DNA from: Bacteroidales bacterium
GTDB lineage: Bacteria; Bacteroidota; Bacteroidia; Bacteroidales; Muribaculaceae
Direction of reading: 5' to 3'
Length of the DNA stretch: 64,000 bases
Assembly (NCBI GenBank): GCA_900766975.1
Contig: CAAFXO010000057.1
Coordinates: 11,713-75,712, forward strand
The translations under genes were made by a program, and so were the position numbers. Positions 44,217-53,829 of the stretch are shown here, in pieces. The stretch's first letter is position 1; every line of letters begins with the position of its first letter. The notes under the pieces were generated by a model, which saw nothing but the letters and a program-made list of their open reading frames with translations, made no database searches and had not been told where the DNA came from.

Positions 44217-44571
44217 ACTGCTTGCGGGGGAGATGGCGTTGCAACTCATCCGCCACATCGGGACGTACTGTCCGTACGGTTGAGATGAAGGTCGAGTCGA
44301 ATGCCGCCCGACATTGTGGCAAGGAGTCGTAGGTACTTCTCTCGCCTGCCGCCTCCACCAGAAGCGCCTGCAGCTCGAAGGTGTCTTTGATCTCTCGATT
44401 CACAAATCGACGTGCCGCATTGCGGGCACTTTCTCGAGCCTGCTCGATCTGCTCGGCGCTCGATTGATTCTCTGTTCTGCCGCCGCCACATGAGTATGAG
44501 ATAGTGGCTATCAGCGATATCGTGATAGCCACTATGGTGCGATTCAGGGTTCTTTTTGTTCTTTGATTCAT
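44215..44571 (-). CDS. Small lipoprotein of unknown function
   Basis: 118 residues. The signal peptide is preceded by a basic MNQRTKRTLNR and ends in a lipobox (ISYSC). The mature part starts CGGGRTENQSSAEQIEQARE and is mostly helical and charged. No known domain is recognised. It starts 3 bases after the S9 peptidase stop, so the two are translated together. Confidence 0.75.
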   Translation of the reverse strand: MNQRTKRTLNRTIVAITISLIATISYSCGGGRTENQSSAEQIEQARESARNAARRFVNREIKDTFELQALLVEAAGERSTYDSLPQCRAAFDSTFISTVRTVRPDVADELQRHLPRKQ

Positions 44572-44574
44572 TGC

Positions 44575-47106
44575 TTATTTCTTGCCATATAATGATTCCC
44601 ACCAGCGTGGATCTCCTTGCAGGTATTTGGCGAACCATGCCATAATCGTGTTCTGCCATGCCTTGCGATTTTCCACTCCGGCTATCACATGGTTTTCATT
44701 TTCTACGGTGATAAATTCGACGTCGCGTCCCAAGATCTTCAGCGCGTTGAAGAGCTGGATGCTCTCGCCGATGGGCACATTGGTGTCGACTGTGCCATGC
44801 AGCAACAGCAACGGCGTGTGGATCTTATCAGCGTTGAAGAGGGAGCCTTGACGTGTGTAAAGGTCGGGATTGCTCCAGGGATAGCTCTTGGCGGCTGCCA
44901 CCGAGTTGTAGCTATAGCCCCAGTAGCCTTCACCCCAATAGGAGGTGACATTCGAGATGCCGGCATGCGACACGGCTGCCGCGAAGATGTCGGTCTGTGT
45001 CTGTAGATATTGGGTCATAAATCCGCCATAGCTGGCTCCGATACATCCTATCTTGTCGGCATCGACATACTGATGGTCGGCGCAGAATTTCTTCGTGCCT
45101 TCGATGATCTCGTCGGCTGTCCATTTGCCCCACGCATTGACATGGCGGGCAGAGAACTCCTGGCCATAACCGGTCGTGCCGCTCGGGTTGATCACATACA
45201 CCACATAGCCGCGCGATGCAAACACTTGCGGACTATAGAGATGATAGAAGGTGGCTGTCGAGGGGGATGTGCCGCCATAGTAGTAGACGATCAGAGGATA
45301 TTTCTTGTCTGCTTGGAAGTCGGGAGGTAGGCACATCCAGCCATCGATCTCCGTGCCATCTTGGGCGGTAAATTTCCAGGGCTCCATCTTGCCAAACTCT
45401 ACGTCGCTGAGCCATTCTTGAAGTGGATTGTCGATCTGACGCGATTTCTTCTGCTTGGTGTTGTAGAGCCACACCTCTCCATCTGAGGTGAAGGAGCCGC
45501 CGCGATATGCCAAGTAGAGAGCATCTTCGCCACCCATGGCGATGCCTCTGACGAAGGGTACGCTGCTTCCCAATTCGTCGATGACGCCACTCTTCGGGTC
45601 GAGGCGATAGATGTGGCGCTCGAAACCCTTCTCGCCGACGAAATAGATCTTGCCATCGACGCGGTTCCAGATAGCATCTCCCTCGACTGCCGGGTCGAAG
45701 TCGCGTGTCATGGCTCTCACCTTGCGGTCGCTGAGGTTCATGATATAGCCCTGCACGTCGAAGTCGTTGCCGATCTCATGAGGGGCATAGTTCGCACCGA
45801 TCCCGCCGAAGGCATCCGGCCCGGCGCATATGAAGAGCTCTGTGGCATCGGGTGAGTAGATGGCCTTGCCAAGTCCCCCGGGGAAGTCGCGGATGATCGT
45901 GTCGGTGGCGAGGGTGGTGAGGTTCATCTCCATCAGCGTGCTGCTGTAGAAGGGATAATGGTCGGGTGTCTGACGAGTGGAGCAGATGAGCATCTTCTCC
46001 CCCTTGCGATCCATGTCGTAGATATAGGTGCTGAGTCCGCCGTAGGTCAGGGGCGTTGTGACGCGACTGCGAGTGTCATAGCGCATGATATAGTAGCGGT
46101 CGTCATCGCCCGGCTGACGATTGTCTGGTGTGCTGTAACGATGCATCGGCCCTGCCTGCTTGCTCCCCTCGGTCCTCTTGTAGTAGTAGAGGTAACGCCC
46201 ATCGGGTGAGAATGTTACATCATCGTTGGGCACGCCGTGAGCGATAATCTTGGTCTGCATGGTCGGCACTTCCGTGCGGTAGATATCCCATGCTCCTTGT
46301 TGCGACACCATCGTGTAGAGGGCTTGGGCGGAGGGGATCCAGCCATCTGCATTGATACCTTCGGTGATGACCTTGCCGGTGGCACTCTCCACCACTTTGG
46401 TGACCTTGACACGCTCTTGATCGCTTACCACTTGCTGCTCTTTGATCAGAAGGTATTTGCCATTGTCAGACATGGCGATGCCATTGGCGCGAAGACCGCC
46501 GATAGCCTCCATCACGCCGGCACGGCGCTGCAGGGTGGCGGAGGTCTTCACTTCGACATCTTTATATTCATCGTCGGCCACAAATTCGAGCTTGAACTCC
46601 GGTGCCGAGGGGTCGTCGGCACTGCTCACCAGGTCGATGCGCACATCGTAGGTGGTCTGCGGCAACAGCTCGATCGAGGCGGAGATGTCGCTCGGCAACG
46701 AGTCGGCTGTGCTCTTGGTGGTGAGGGTCTCTCCATTCACCTTGATGACCAAACGCGAGGCGGAGTTGGCGATAAGTTTACCCTTGGCATAGCGGTCGGC
46801 TCGTATGCGACTTGCATAACTGAGAAGCTGAGACTCTCCAGCCTTCTGTGCCGGAGTCACGACGCCGGTGCTATCGGTAGTTACTGCCTCCCACGCCGCC
46901 ATCTCTTCAACGGTGGCGTTGCCCCTCGCTTCGAGCAGATCGTCGATCTTGAAGGCGTTCTCACGCTCGGTCGAGTCGGGTCGCACCGGCAAAATCATTC
47001 GCTCTGCCGGCGCTTGGCGATATTCTCTGATCGTGATAGCGGAGGCTGCTATCGCCGTTGCCATCATCGCTGCTACACTCGCTGTGATTATAGTCCTTTT
47101 GCTCAT
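44575..47106 (-). CDS. S9 family prolyl oligopeptidase/DPP-IV-like peptidase, exported
   Basis: 843 residues. It has an N-terminal signal or anchor (to about residue 25) and a beta-propeller with repeats such as VTFSPDGRYLYYYK. The alpha/beta hydrolase has its serine in GCIGASYGGF near residue 690, an aspartate in GTVDTNVPIGES near 772, and a histidine in NENHVIAG near 805. Such enzymes release peptides at proline or related sites in the periplasm. An additional N-terminal domain of about 200 residues precedes the propeller. It is inside a minus-strand operon with lipoproteins on both sides. Confidence 0.92.
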   Translation of the reverse strand: MSKRTIITASVAAMMATAIAASAITIREYRQAPAERMILPVRPDSTERENAFKIDDLLEARGNATVEEMAAWEAVTTDSTGVVTPAQKAGESQLLSYASRIRADRYAKGKLIANSASRLVIKVNGETLTTKSTADSLPSDISASIELLPQTTYDVRIDLVSSADDPSAPEFKLEFVADDEYKDVEVKTSATLQRRAGVMEAIGGLRANGIAMSDNGKYLLIKEQQVVSDQERVKVTKVVESATGKVITEGINADGWIPSAQALYTMVSQQGAWDIYRTEVPTMQTKIIAHGVPNDDVTFSPDGRYLYYYKRTEGSKQAGPMHRYSTPDNRQPGDDDRYYIMRYDTRSRVTTPLTYGGLSTYIYDMDRKGEKMLICSTRQTPDHYPFYSSTLMEMNLTTLATDTIIRDFPGGLGKAIYSPDATELFICAGPDAFGGIGANYAPHEIGNDFDVQGYIMNLSDRKVRAMTRDFDPAVEGDAIWNRVDGKIYFVGEKGFERHIYRLDPKSGVIDELGSSVPFVRGIAMGGEDALYLAYRGGSFTSDGEVWLYNTKQKKSRQIDNPLQEWLSDVEFGKMEPWKFTAQDGTEIDGWMCLPPDFQADKKYPLIVYYYGGTSPSTATFYHLYSPQVFASRGYVVYVINPSGTTGYGQEFSARHVNAWGKWTADEIIEGTKKFCADHQYVDADKIGCIGASYGGFMTQYLQTQTDIFAAAVSHAGISNVTSYWGEGYWGYSYNSVAAAKSYPWSNPDLYTRQGSLFNADKIHTPLLLLHGTVDTNVPIGESIQLFNALKILGRDVEFITVENENHVIAGVENRKAWQNTIMAWFAKYLQGDPRWWESLYGKK

Positions 47107-47177
47107 AATGTTTGTGTTCCTCTGATTTTACTTGTTGATTGGCATTAGCGCATGTTGCTCATGATTCTTTCTTGCAG

Positions 47178-47702
47178 CTATTCTGCGGGTCGCTCGAATG
47201 CTTCGATCGATTTTATCTTCATGTGGAATATCAAGTCGCTGTAGGGCTTGATATTATTCTTGCCGGCTACACCATAGCAGGAGGTCCAGGGCATTATCAC
47301 TGTGGCGCTGTCGCCTACATGCATCGTGGTCATGGCGATCCACATCCCGATGATGTTGGCACTCGGCGTGCTCCGATATACGCTGTCGGTTCGTGCGTAG
47401 GAGGAGTCTAACAGTGTCCCCTCGATGTCTCTCACTTCATATTTGATATTGACTGTGGAGTTGCTCTTTGCCACCAAGGAGCCGGCTGTAAGCGTGCGGT
47501 CGTTGTGCCACTTGATATACACCGAATTGCGTGGCGCCCATTCCGGCGTCACCATCTCATATTCTCGGGTATCGATATTGGCGATATATTCGTCGTTTTG
47601 CAGTTTCCAGTCGTCGTAGTTCTCTTCATTGTCGTCCATACACGATGTGAAACATGCACCGGCTGCAAGCACCGCCAATATCGGTAATATTCTTTTTCTC
47701 AT
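47178..47702 (-). CDS. FKBP-like lipoprotein
   Basis: 174 residues. The lipobox is CFTSC and the mature N-terminus is acidic. The C-terminal half has the FKBP pattern: VNIKYEVRDIEGTLLDSSYAR, MHVGDSATVIMPWTSCYG and LIFHMKIKSIEA. Several active-site aromatics differ from standard FKBPs, so isomerase activity is not certain, and a chaperone role is possible. It starts 10 bases after the AGAGCGCG element that follows lemA. Confidence 0.82.
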   Translation of the reverse strand: MRKRILPILAVLAAGACFTSCMDDNEENYDDWKLQNDEYIANIDTREYEMVTPEWAPRNSVYIKWHNDRTLTAGSLVAKSNSTVNIKYEVRDIEGTLLDSSYARTDSVYRSTPSANIIGMWIAMTTMHVGDSATVIMPWTSCYGVAGKNNIKPYSDLIFHMKIKSIEAFERPAE

Positions 47703-47709
47703 ATATTTC

Positions 47710-47729
47710 AGAACACGCTCTTAAAACTT
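47710..47729. repeat. AGAGCGCG element at a stop-start junction
   Basis: On the minus strand AAGTTTTAAGAGCGTGTTCT begins in the last codons of lemA, includes its TAA stop, and ends 8 bases before the FKBP-like start codon. One core base differs (GTG for GCG). Confidence 0.72.
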
Positions 47730-48308
47730 CACTTCGGGTGCTTTCTCGGCTCCTGCTTCGGCTTTGAATTGAGGTTTCTCTTTGAAACCGAACCATCCGG
47801 CATAGATGTTGGTAGGGAATTTCTTGATCGAGGTGTTGAATTCCGCTACTGCCTCGGTGTATCGTTTACGTTCCGTGGCGATACGATTCTCGGTCCCTTC
47901 GAGTTGTGCCTGAAGGTTGAGGAAGTTTTCGTTGGCTTTCAAGTCGGGATATGCCTCGGTTACTGCCAAGAGTGATTTCAGCGCACCGCTCAGTTCCCCT
48001 TGGGCTTGCTGATATTTTGCCAAAGTCTCTTCGTCGAGGTTGTCGGCGTTGAGGGTAATCGAGGTCGCTTTGGCGCGTGCCTCCACCACCTTGGTCAGCG
48101 TCTCCTCTTCGTGAGTGGTATATCCCTTGACGGTATTGACCAAGTTGGGAATCAGGTCGGCGCGACGCTGATATTGATTCTCTACTTGTGCCCAGGCCTG
48201 TTTGACTTGCTGTTCTTGCTCTACAAGGCTATTATAGTTGCACGATGTCAAACTCGTGGTGGCTGTCAAGATGACAACAGCCATAATGATTCGTTTGATG
48301 ATCTTCAT
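47721..48308 (-). CDS. lemA: LemA family lipoprotein
   Basis: 195 residues. The signal peptide ends in a lipobox (SLTSC), then NYNSLVEQEQQVKQAWAQVE and RADLIPNLVNTVKGY, the LemA signature, and a helical bundle with EGTENRIATERKRY. The end FPTNIYAGWFGFKEKPQF is the usual LemA C-terminus. The function is unclear. It starts 14 bases after glyS. Confidence 0.95.
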   Translation of the reverse strand: MKIIKRIIMAVVILTATTSLTSCNYNSLVEQEQQVKQAWAQVENQYQRRADLIPNLVNTVKGYTTHEEETLTKVVEARAKATSITLNADNLDEETLAKYQQAQGELSGALKSLLAVTEAYPDLKANENFLNLQAQLEGTENRIATERKRYTEAVAEFNTSIKKFPTNIYAGWFGFKEKPQFKAEAGAEKAPEVKF

Positions 48309-48322
48309 ATTCTTCTTATTTT

Positions 48323-49867
48323 TTAGAGGAGTTTGCGGAGTAGGCTGTTGAGGCTTACCTTGTCGCCGAGGATGCCGGCGAGTTCGTCGACGCTGACACG
48401 CTTCTGCTCCATCGAGTCGCGCTCGCGGAGTGTCACGGTGTTGTCTTCGAGTGTCTGATGGTCCACGGTGATGCAGTAGGGGGTGCCGATGGCATCTTGA
48501 CGACGATAGCGCTTGCCGATGGAGTCTTTCTCGTCATATTGGCAGGTGAAGTCGAAGCGAAGCTTGTGCTGGATCTCACGCGCCTTCTCGGGGAGCCCAT
48601 CTTTCTTAACCAAGGGGAGCACGGCGCATTTCACCGGTGCCAAGGGTGCCGGGAAGTGGAGCACTACACGGCTGTCGCCATTCCCCAGGTCTTGCTGCTC
48701 GTAGCAGCTGCAGAGCACGCTGAGGAACATGCGGTCCACGCCGATCGAAGTCTCGATGACGTAGGGTACATAGCTCTCGTTGAGCTCCGGATCAAAGTAT
48801 TGGATCTTCTTGCCCGAGTATTTCTCATGCTGGGAGAGGTCGAAGTTCGTGCGAGAGTGGATTCCCTCTACCTCCTTGAAGCCGAAGGGCATCTCGAACT
48901 CGATGTCGGTGGCGGCGTTGGCATAGTGTGCCAATTTCTCATGGTCGTGATAGCGATATTTCTCGTCGCCGAGTCCGAGGGCTTTGTGCCATTTCAGACG
49001 TGTCTGACGCCAGTGGTCAAACCATTTCAGTTCCTCGCCGGGACGTACGAAAAATTGCATCTCCATCTGCTCGAATTCGCGCATACGGAAGATGAATTGT
49101 CGTGCCACAATCTCATTGCGGAAGGCCTTGCCAATCTGCGCAATGCCGAAGGGAAGACGCATTCTGCCGGTCTTCTGAACGTTCAGATAGTTCACGAAGA
49201 TGCCTTGTGCCGTCTCCGGACGTAGATAGACATCCATAGAGCCATCGGCGGTCGAGCCCATCTCGGTCTTGAACATAAGGTTGAACTGACGCACGTCGGT
49301 CCAGTTGCGTGTGCCGCTGATCGGATCGACGATCTCATAGTCGAGGATGATCTGCTTGAGCTCTACCAGGTCGTTGGCATTCATAGCCTCGGCAAATCGA
49401 CGATGCAATTCGTCGCGCTTGCCGGCGATCTCCAATACTCTGCCGTTGGTCTGACGGAACATAGCTTCGTCGAATTTGTCGCCAAAGCGCTTGGCGGCTT
49501 TCGCCACCTCTTTGTTGATCTTCTCATCATATTTGGCGATCTCATCTTCGATCAGCACGTCGGCACGATAGCGCTTCTTCGAGTCTTTGTTGTCGATTAG
49601 TGGATCGTTGAATGCATCTACGTGACCGGAGGCTTTCCAAATGGTGGGGTGCATGAAGATTGATGAGTCGATACCCACGATGTTGTCGTTGAGCATCGTC
49701 ATCGCTTCCCACCAATATCTCTTTATGTTGTTCTTGAGCTCTACTCCATTCTGACCATAGTCGTAGACTGCTGACAGTCCATCGTAGATCTCACTCGATT
49801 GAAATACAAATCCATATTCTTTGGCATGAGCCACTATCGTCTTAAAGACATCTTCTTGTTTTGCCAT
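48323..49867 (-). CDS. glyS: Glycyl-tRNA synthetase (dimeric class II type)
   Basis: 514 residues of the alpha2 form. Motif 1 to 3 regions include FVFQSSEIYDGLSAVYDYG, MFKTEMGSTADGSMDVYLRPETAQGIF, FRMREFEQMEMQFF and SIGVDRMFL. The C-terminal anticodon-binding domain ends LNSLLRKLL. It charges tRNA-Gly. It is the first gene of a minus-strand run that includes lemA. The leader carries a strong hairpin. Confidence 0.97.
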   Translation of the reverse strand: MAKQEDVFKTIVAHAKEYGFVFQSSEIYDGLSAVYDYGQNGVELKNNIKRYWWEAMTMLNDNIVGIDSSIFMHPTIWKASGHVDAFNDPLIDNKDSKKRYRADVLIEDEIAKYDEKINKEVAKAAKRFGDKFDEAMFRQTNGRVLEIAGKRDELHRRFAEAMNANDLVELKQIILDYEIVDPISGTRNWTDVRQFNLMFKTEMGSTADGSMDVYLRPETAQGIFVNYLNVQKTGRMRLPFGIAQIGKAFRNEIVARQFIFRMREFEQMEMQFFVRPGEELKWFDHWRQTRLKWHKALGLGDEKYRYHDHEKLAHYANAATDIEFEMPFGFKEVEGIHSRTNFDLSQHEKYSGKKIQYFDPELNESYVPYVIETSIGVDRMFLSVLCSCYEQQDLGNGDSRVVLHFPAPLAPVKCAVLPLVKKDGLPEKAREIQHKLRFDFTCQYDEKDSIGKRYRRQDAIGTPYCITVDHQTLEDNTVTLRERDSMEQKRVSVDELAGILGDKVSLNSLLRKLL

Positions 49868-49919
49868 TGTTCTGACTTTATCTTTTGTTCTTGTTTGGGT
49901 TACTGTTTTTTACACACGC

Positions 49920-49968
49920 CACGATTCGGACTTGTTCGGTCCGAATCGTGTGATAGAATGCAAATTTA
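49920..49968 (-). promoter_or_regulatory. glyS -7 box and 5' hairpin
   Basis: TAAATTTG (49961-49968, minus strand) is a -7 box; a second one overlaps just upstream. About ten bases after it, CACGATTCGGAC and GTCCGAATCGTG form a perfect 12-base stem (49920-49950) with a 7-base loop. The hairpin would be at the very 5' end of the mRNA, about 55 bases before the start codon. A correct -33 box is not visible. Confidence 0.55.
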
Positions 49969-50074
49969 GCAAATTTATTTCATTACTCCTTGTAATTCAC
50001 ATTTTTTAAGAGCCTTGGCAGGTCATTTTTTTGCTGCCTTTGCTCTTGGAGTGCATTCTTGAGATGCGTTCTTT

Positions 50075-51055
50075 TTATTTCTCTTGGTAGAGGTTTTTGA
50101 TCGATCCTAACGATGAGAGTACGCCGGTGGCTTCGTAGGGGATATAGATGGTCTTGGTGTCCTTGCCGGCGGTCATCTCCTGGAGGGCAGAGATATACTT
50201 CACTGCCAGCATATAGGTGGCAGGATCGGTTTTGGTCTCTTTGATGGCTTCGCTGACGCGGCGGATGGCTTCAGCCTCAGCCTCGGCACGCAGGATCTGG
50301 GCTTTCGCCTCACCTTCGGCACGCAGAATCTCGGATTGTTTCACTGCCTCGGCAGCGTTGATCTCCGATTGGCGCTCTCCCTCCGAACGGAGGATGCGTG
50401 ATTTCTTCTCTCCCTCGGCGTTGAGGATCTCCGCACGACGATTTCGCTCGGCTTGCATCTGCTTCTCCATCGCCTCTCTTACACTCTCCGGTGGGGTGAT
50501 GTCTTGCAATTCGACACGATTTACTTTCACACCCCATTTGTTGGTAGCCTCGTCGAGGATGGCTTGCAACTTGGAGTTGATCGTGTCGCGTGAGGTGAGG
50601 GTCTCGTCGAGCTCGAGTTCGCCGATCACATTTCTCAGTGAGGTCTGTGTCAGTTTCTCGATCGCGTTGGGAAGGTTCTCGATCTCATATACTGCCTTCT
50701 TCGGATCTACAATCTGGAAGTAGAGGAGGGCGTTGATTTCGGTGGTGACGTTATCTTTGGTGATCACCTGCTGCGAAGGGAAGTCGTAGACTTGCTCGCG
50801 AAGATCGATCACTGAGGTCGTCGACATGGTGACGTAGGTGCTTACGCCGCGATAGCTCTCCACCTTGCGGATATACATCTGTTTGGGCTTGTCGATGAAG
50901 GGCCAGATCAGGTTGATGCCCGGAGGCAATACGCTGTGGAAACGCCCTAAGCGTTCGATAACACGTGTCTCCGATTGAGGCACGATCACTATACCTTTCA
51001 CCACAAGTATCAGCACGATGAGTGCCAATATGCCAAGAAATATCAATGTTCCCAT
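50075..51055 (-). CDS. SPFH/stomatin-like membrane protein (QmcA type)
   Basis: 326 residues. One N-terminal membrane helix is followed by the band-7 domain (VPQSETRVIERLGRFHSVLPPG, VDLREQVYD-type region, VELQDITPPESVREAM) and a coiled coil rich in Ala, Glu and Arg with repeats such as EILRAEGEAKAQILRAEAEAEA. Such proteins form oligomeric membrane platforms. It lies behind an NfeD gene on the same strand, the standard stomatin-NfeD operon. Confidence 0.94.
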   Translation of the reverse strand: MGTLIFLGILALIVLILVVKGIVIVPQSETRVIERLGRFHSVLPPGINLIWPFIDKPKQMYIRKVESYRGVSTYVTMSTTSVIDLREQVYDFPSQQVITKDNVTTEINALLYFQIVDPKKAVYEIENLPNAIEKLTQTSLRNVIGELELDETLTSRDTINSKLQAILDEATNKWGVKVNRVELQDITPPESVREAMEKQMQAERNRRAEILNAEGEKKSRILRSEGERQSEINAAEAVKQSEILRAEGEAKAQILRAEAEAEAIRRVSEAIKETKTDPATYMLAVKYISALQEMTAGKDTKTIYIPYEATGVLSSLGSIKNLYQEK

Positions 51056-51106
51056 ATTCGTATTGTTTTAAGGGGTTTTATCTATCCAAATAAATAGCAA
51101 TAAAAA

Positions 51107-51139
51107 CTATTAACTATTAACTATTAACTATTAACTATA
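51107..51139. repeat. Heptamer array, about four and a half copies
   Basis: AACTATT units abut the NfeD stop codon (51140-51142) and fill half of the gap to the SPFH gene. Confidence 0.9.
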
Positions 51140-51586
51140 TCAGACTCTCTCCACGGTAAGCACGATCGAGTCGTATGCCACCACTCTGACGCGGTCGCCG
51201 ACTGCGAGTCGGTCATAGTCGACGGTGTGGGCTTGCCAGTTGTCGCCGTCGATCTTGATGCGGGTCAATCCCTCGGCGTTGCTGTCTTGGGTCACTGTTG
51301 CCTCTCTGCCGATCAGCGCCTCGATGTTGCTCTGATAGGATCCGCTTTTCTTTGATTCGAGATGTCGCTTTACGAAGGGCTTGAGACACACGAAGGTGGC
51401 GACGGTGCCGATCGAAAACCCAATCAATTCCGCCACATAGCCCAAGCCTACCAAGTCAAGGATCATGGCCACCAAGCATCCGCCTGCCATCGCAAAGAGG
51501 GCAAACGTGTTGGTGAGGAGTTCGATAAATACACATATTGTGGCAAGGATCAACCAAAATTGCCAGGTCAAAATCGTATCAAGCAT
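51140..51586 (-). CDS. NfeD-like membrane protein
   Basis: 148 residues: two to three membrane helices, then a C-terminal OB fold (ALIGREATVTQDSNAEGLTRIKIDGDNW...VGDRVRVVAYDSIVLTVERV). This is the short NfeD form without the protease domain. Such proteins partner stomatins, and the SPFH gene follows 84 bases downstream. Confidence 0.92.
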   Translation of the reverse strand: MLDTILTWQFWLILATICVFIELLTNTFALFAMAGGCLVAMILDLVGLGYVAELIGFSIGTVATFVCLKPFVKRHLESKKSGSYQSNIEALIGREATVTQDSNAEGLTRIKIDGDNWQAHTVDYDRLAVGDRVRVVAYDSIVLTVERV

Positions 51587-51620
51587 ATATCTCTATTTTG
51601 TTCTATTATTTGTCTACTTA

Positions 51621-51652
51621 CAAATATAATGCCCTCTTTCGGATCTGCCAAA
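51621..51652 (-). promoter_or_regulatory. Predicted promoter of the NfeD-SPFH operon
   Basis: On the minus strand TTTG (51649-51652), 20 bases, TATATTTG (51621-51628), 35 bases before the NfeD start. Confidence 0.78.
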
Positions 51653-51690
51653 TTTTGGATAAAATTTCCACCTTTTTATCCCTATTTTCA

Positions 51691-53829
51691 CTACTCTTTC
51701 TTCTTGGCGCTCTTTTCAGCCTTGATTTTTGCTCTATGGCTGTCGACGATGTCGAGAATTGTGTCGGCATAGAGTCGCATCTTGGCGGGTCCCATGCCGC
51801 GGATGGCACGGAGCTCGTCGTAGCTCGCCGGCAGGGTGTTGGAGATGGCGAGAAGCAACTGTGTCGACGCCACAACGAATGCCGGCACTTCTAACTCGCG
51901 TGACTTCTCCAAGCGCCATTGGCGCAACGCCTCGAAGAGCTCGGGATGAAGATTGTCGTCGGTCTGCTGTGGTGCACTCGATTTCGTCGCTTTTTTCTTC
52001 TTGCGCTGTTCTCCCGCCTGGAAGGTCCCTTCGGCTTTCACCTCATAGTATTGCTCGATGTTGAAGTCGTCGTAGGCAAAGGTCTTGTAGAGGGTATGCC
52101 TTACGATCAGCGATCCGACGCAGAGTTCCAGCCGCTCTTTATATTTCTGCAGGGTCTTGCTGTTGTCGTGATCGCCGGGGAGGGCTTCGGTCAGCTCGAG
52201 GATCTCTTTGACTTTGTCGCGGAAGTAGGCACAAGCATCTTTGACTCGCTGCAGGAGATGACTGTCGCGGAGGTTGTAGCCGCTGCCGATGTAGATGCGC
52301 TGCAACTGCACTCTGAAGCGATCACCGATGTCGTTGAGACTCCGTTCCATCTCCTGAGTCGTGAGGTCGAATTTGCTCACTTGCTCGGGATAGGTCTTTA
52401 TGAAACTCTCTTTGAGGATGCGTCTTACTCCCTCGAGCAGACCGAAGGTGGAGCGGAGGTTGAACAGCCCTTCGATGGTGCGCATCTGATAGGCTTGGCT
52501 CAGTGTCTCGATCTTTTCTTCGTCGAGGAGCCGGTCGCGATGACTGTTCAGGAAGTGGGTCACGGTGGAGTCGGTGATGATGGCGCTGGCAGGTATGGGG
52601 CGCTCGAGCACCATTCCCGCCAGTGTCCGACATCGTGACAACGCTACGTAGGTCTGCCCGTGGGTAAACGACATGTCTACGTCGATAATCGCCCGGTCGA
52701 AGGTGAGGCCCTGGCTCTTGTGGATGGTGATAGCCCATGCCGACTTCAGAGGCATTTGGCTGAAGGTGCCGTCGATCTTCTCTTCGATCTCTTTGCTCTG
52801 TTCGTTGACTTTATATGTCAGGTTCTCCCAGAGCATCGGCGTGACTACGATCTCGTCGCCGGTGTCTACGGTCGTCACCACCACTTTTTCGTTGTCAAGG
52901 TCAGTGACTTGACCCAACATGCCATTGAAGAATCGACGCTCCGCACCCACATCGTTCTTGATAAACATGACCTGTGCCCCCTTGCGGAGCTCCAAGTGGG
53001 GGTCGGCAGGGTAGGAGGATTCGGGGAAGTTCCCCTGGATTTGGGCGTCGTAGAAGTAGGATGGCCCGGCGAGACATTCCATCCTCTCGGCATTGACTTT
53101 GTCGGCAAAGCGATTGTGGGTGGTGAGTCTCACATATCCTTCGCTGTCATCGGGATTGAAGTCGGGGATATGGCGCTGATTGAGTCGACGGAGCGTATCG
53201 GCGTCGGCTTTGTTGTCGCGCACGGCGTTGAGCATCTCCAAGAAGTCGCGGTCGCTCTGACGATACACCTTCTCGAGTTCGAGGGTGACATAGTCGAGGC
53301 TTTGCAGTGCGTGGCTGTCGAAGAAATAGGGGGAGGCATAGTGGGAGGCAAGCAGTGGTCGCTCCGCTTCGGTCACCACCGGCGGTAATTGCTGAAGATC
53401 GCCGATCAGCAGCAACTGCACTCCCCCGAAGGGGAGGTTGTGCTCGCGATAGCGGCGCAACACCGCATCGACGGCATCGAGCATATCGGAGCGCACCATA
53501 CTCACTTCGTCGATCACCAGCAAGTCCAAGCCGCGGATGATCCGTATCTTCTCTTTGCGGAAGGATTGCGACCGCCGGTCGCCGTTCCGCTTTATCCCCG
53601 GGATATAGGGCCCGAAATCGAGCTGGAAGAAGGAGTGTAACGTTACTCCTCCGGCATTGATCGCCGCTATGCCCGTTGGCGCGGCGACGATCATCCGCTT
53701 GCGACTCGTGGTGCGTAAGTGCTGTAGGAAGGTCGTCTTTCCCGTACCGGCCTTACCCGTCAGGAAGAGACTGCTGTCGGTCTCTTCGATGATCTTGCGA
53801 GCTAATTCAAGTTGCTTGTTGCTCTCCAT
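51691..53829 (-). CDS. Pif1-like helicase with a C-terminal HRDC domain
   Basis: 712 residues. The Walker A is FLTGKAGTGKTTFL near residue 25, the Walker B is LLVIDEVSMVRSDM, motif III is LLIGDLQQLPPV, and the late motifs are AWAITIHKSQGLTFD and YVALSRC. An HRDC domain of about 75 residues is near the end (LFEALRQWRLEKSRELEVPA...IRGMGPAKMRLY), with a Lys-rich linker before it. Pif1/RecD2-type enzymes unwind DNA 5' to 3' and act on G-quadruplexes and R-loops; the HRDC end is common in Bacteroidetes members. Confidence 0.93.
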   Translation of the reverse strand: MESNKQLELARKIIEETDSSLFLTGKAGTGKTTFLQHLRTTSRKRMIVAAPTGIAAINAGGVTLHSFFQLDFGPYIPGIKRNGDRRSQSFRKEKIRIIRGLDLLVIDEVSMVRSDMLDAVDAVLRRYREHNLPFGGVQLLLIGDLQQLPPVVTEAERPLLASHYASPYFFDSHALQSLDYVTLELEKVYRQSDRDFLEMLNAVRDNKADADTLRRLNQRHIPDFNPDDSEGYVRLTTHNRFADKVNAERMECLAGPSYFYDAQIQGNFPESSYPADPHLELRKGAQVMFIKNDVGAERRFFNGMLGQVTDLDNEKVVVTTVDTGDEIVVTPMLWENLTYKVNEQSKEIEEKIDGTFSQMPLKSAWAITIHKSQGLTFDRAIIDVDMSFTHGQTYVALSRCRTLAGMVLERPIPASAIITDSTVTHFLNSHRDRLLDEEKIETLSQAYQMRTIEGLFNLRSTFGLLEGVRRILKESFIKTYPEQVSKFDLTTQEMERSLNDIGDRFRVQLQRIYIGSGYNLRDSHLLQRVKDACAYFRDKVKEILELTEALPGDHDNSKTLQKYKERLELCVGSLIVRHTLYKTFAYDDFNIEQYYEVKAEGTFQAGEQRKKKKATKSSAPQQTDDNLHPELFEALRQWRLEKSRELEVPAFVVASTQLLLAISNTLPASYDELRAIRGMGPAKMRLYADTILDIVDSHRAKIKAEKSAKKKE

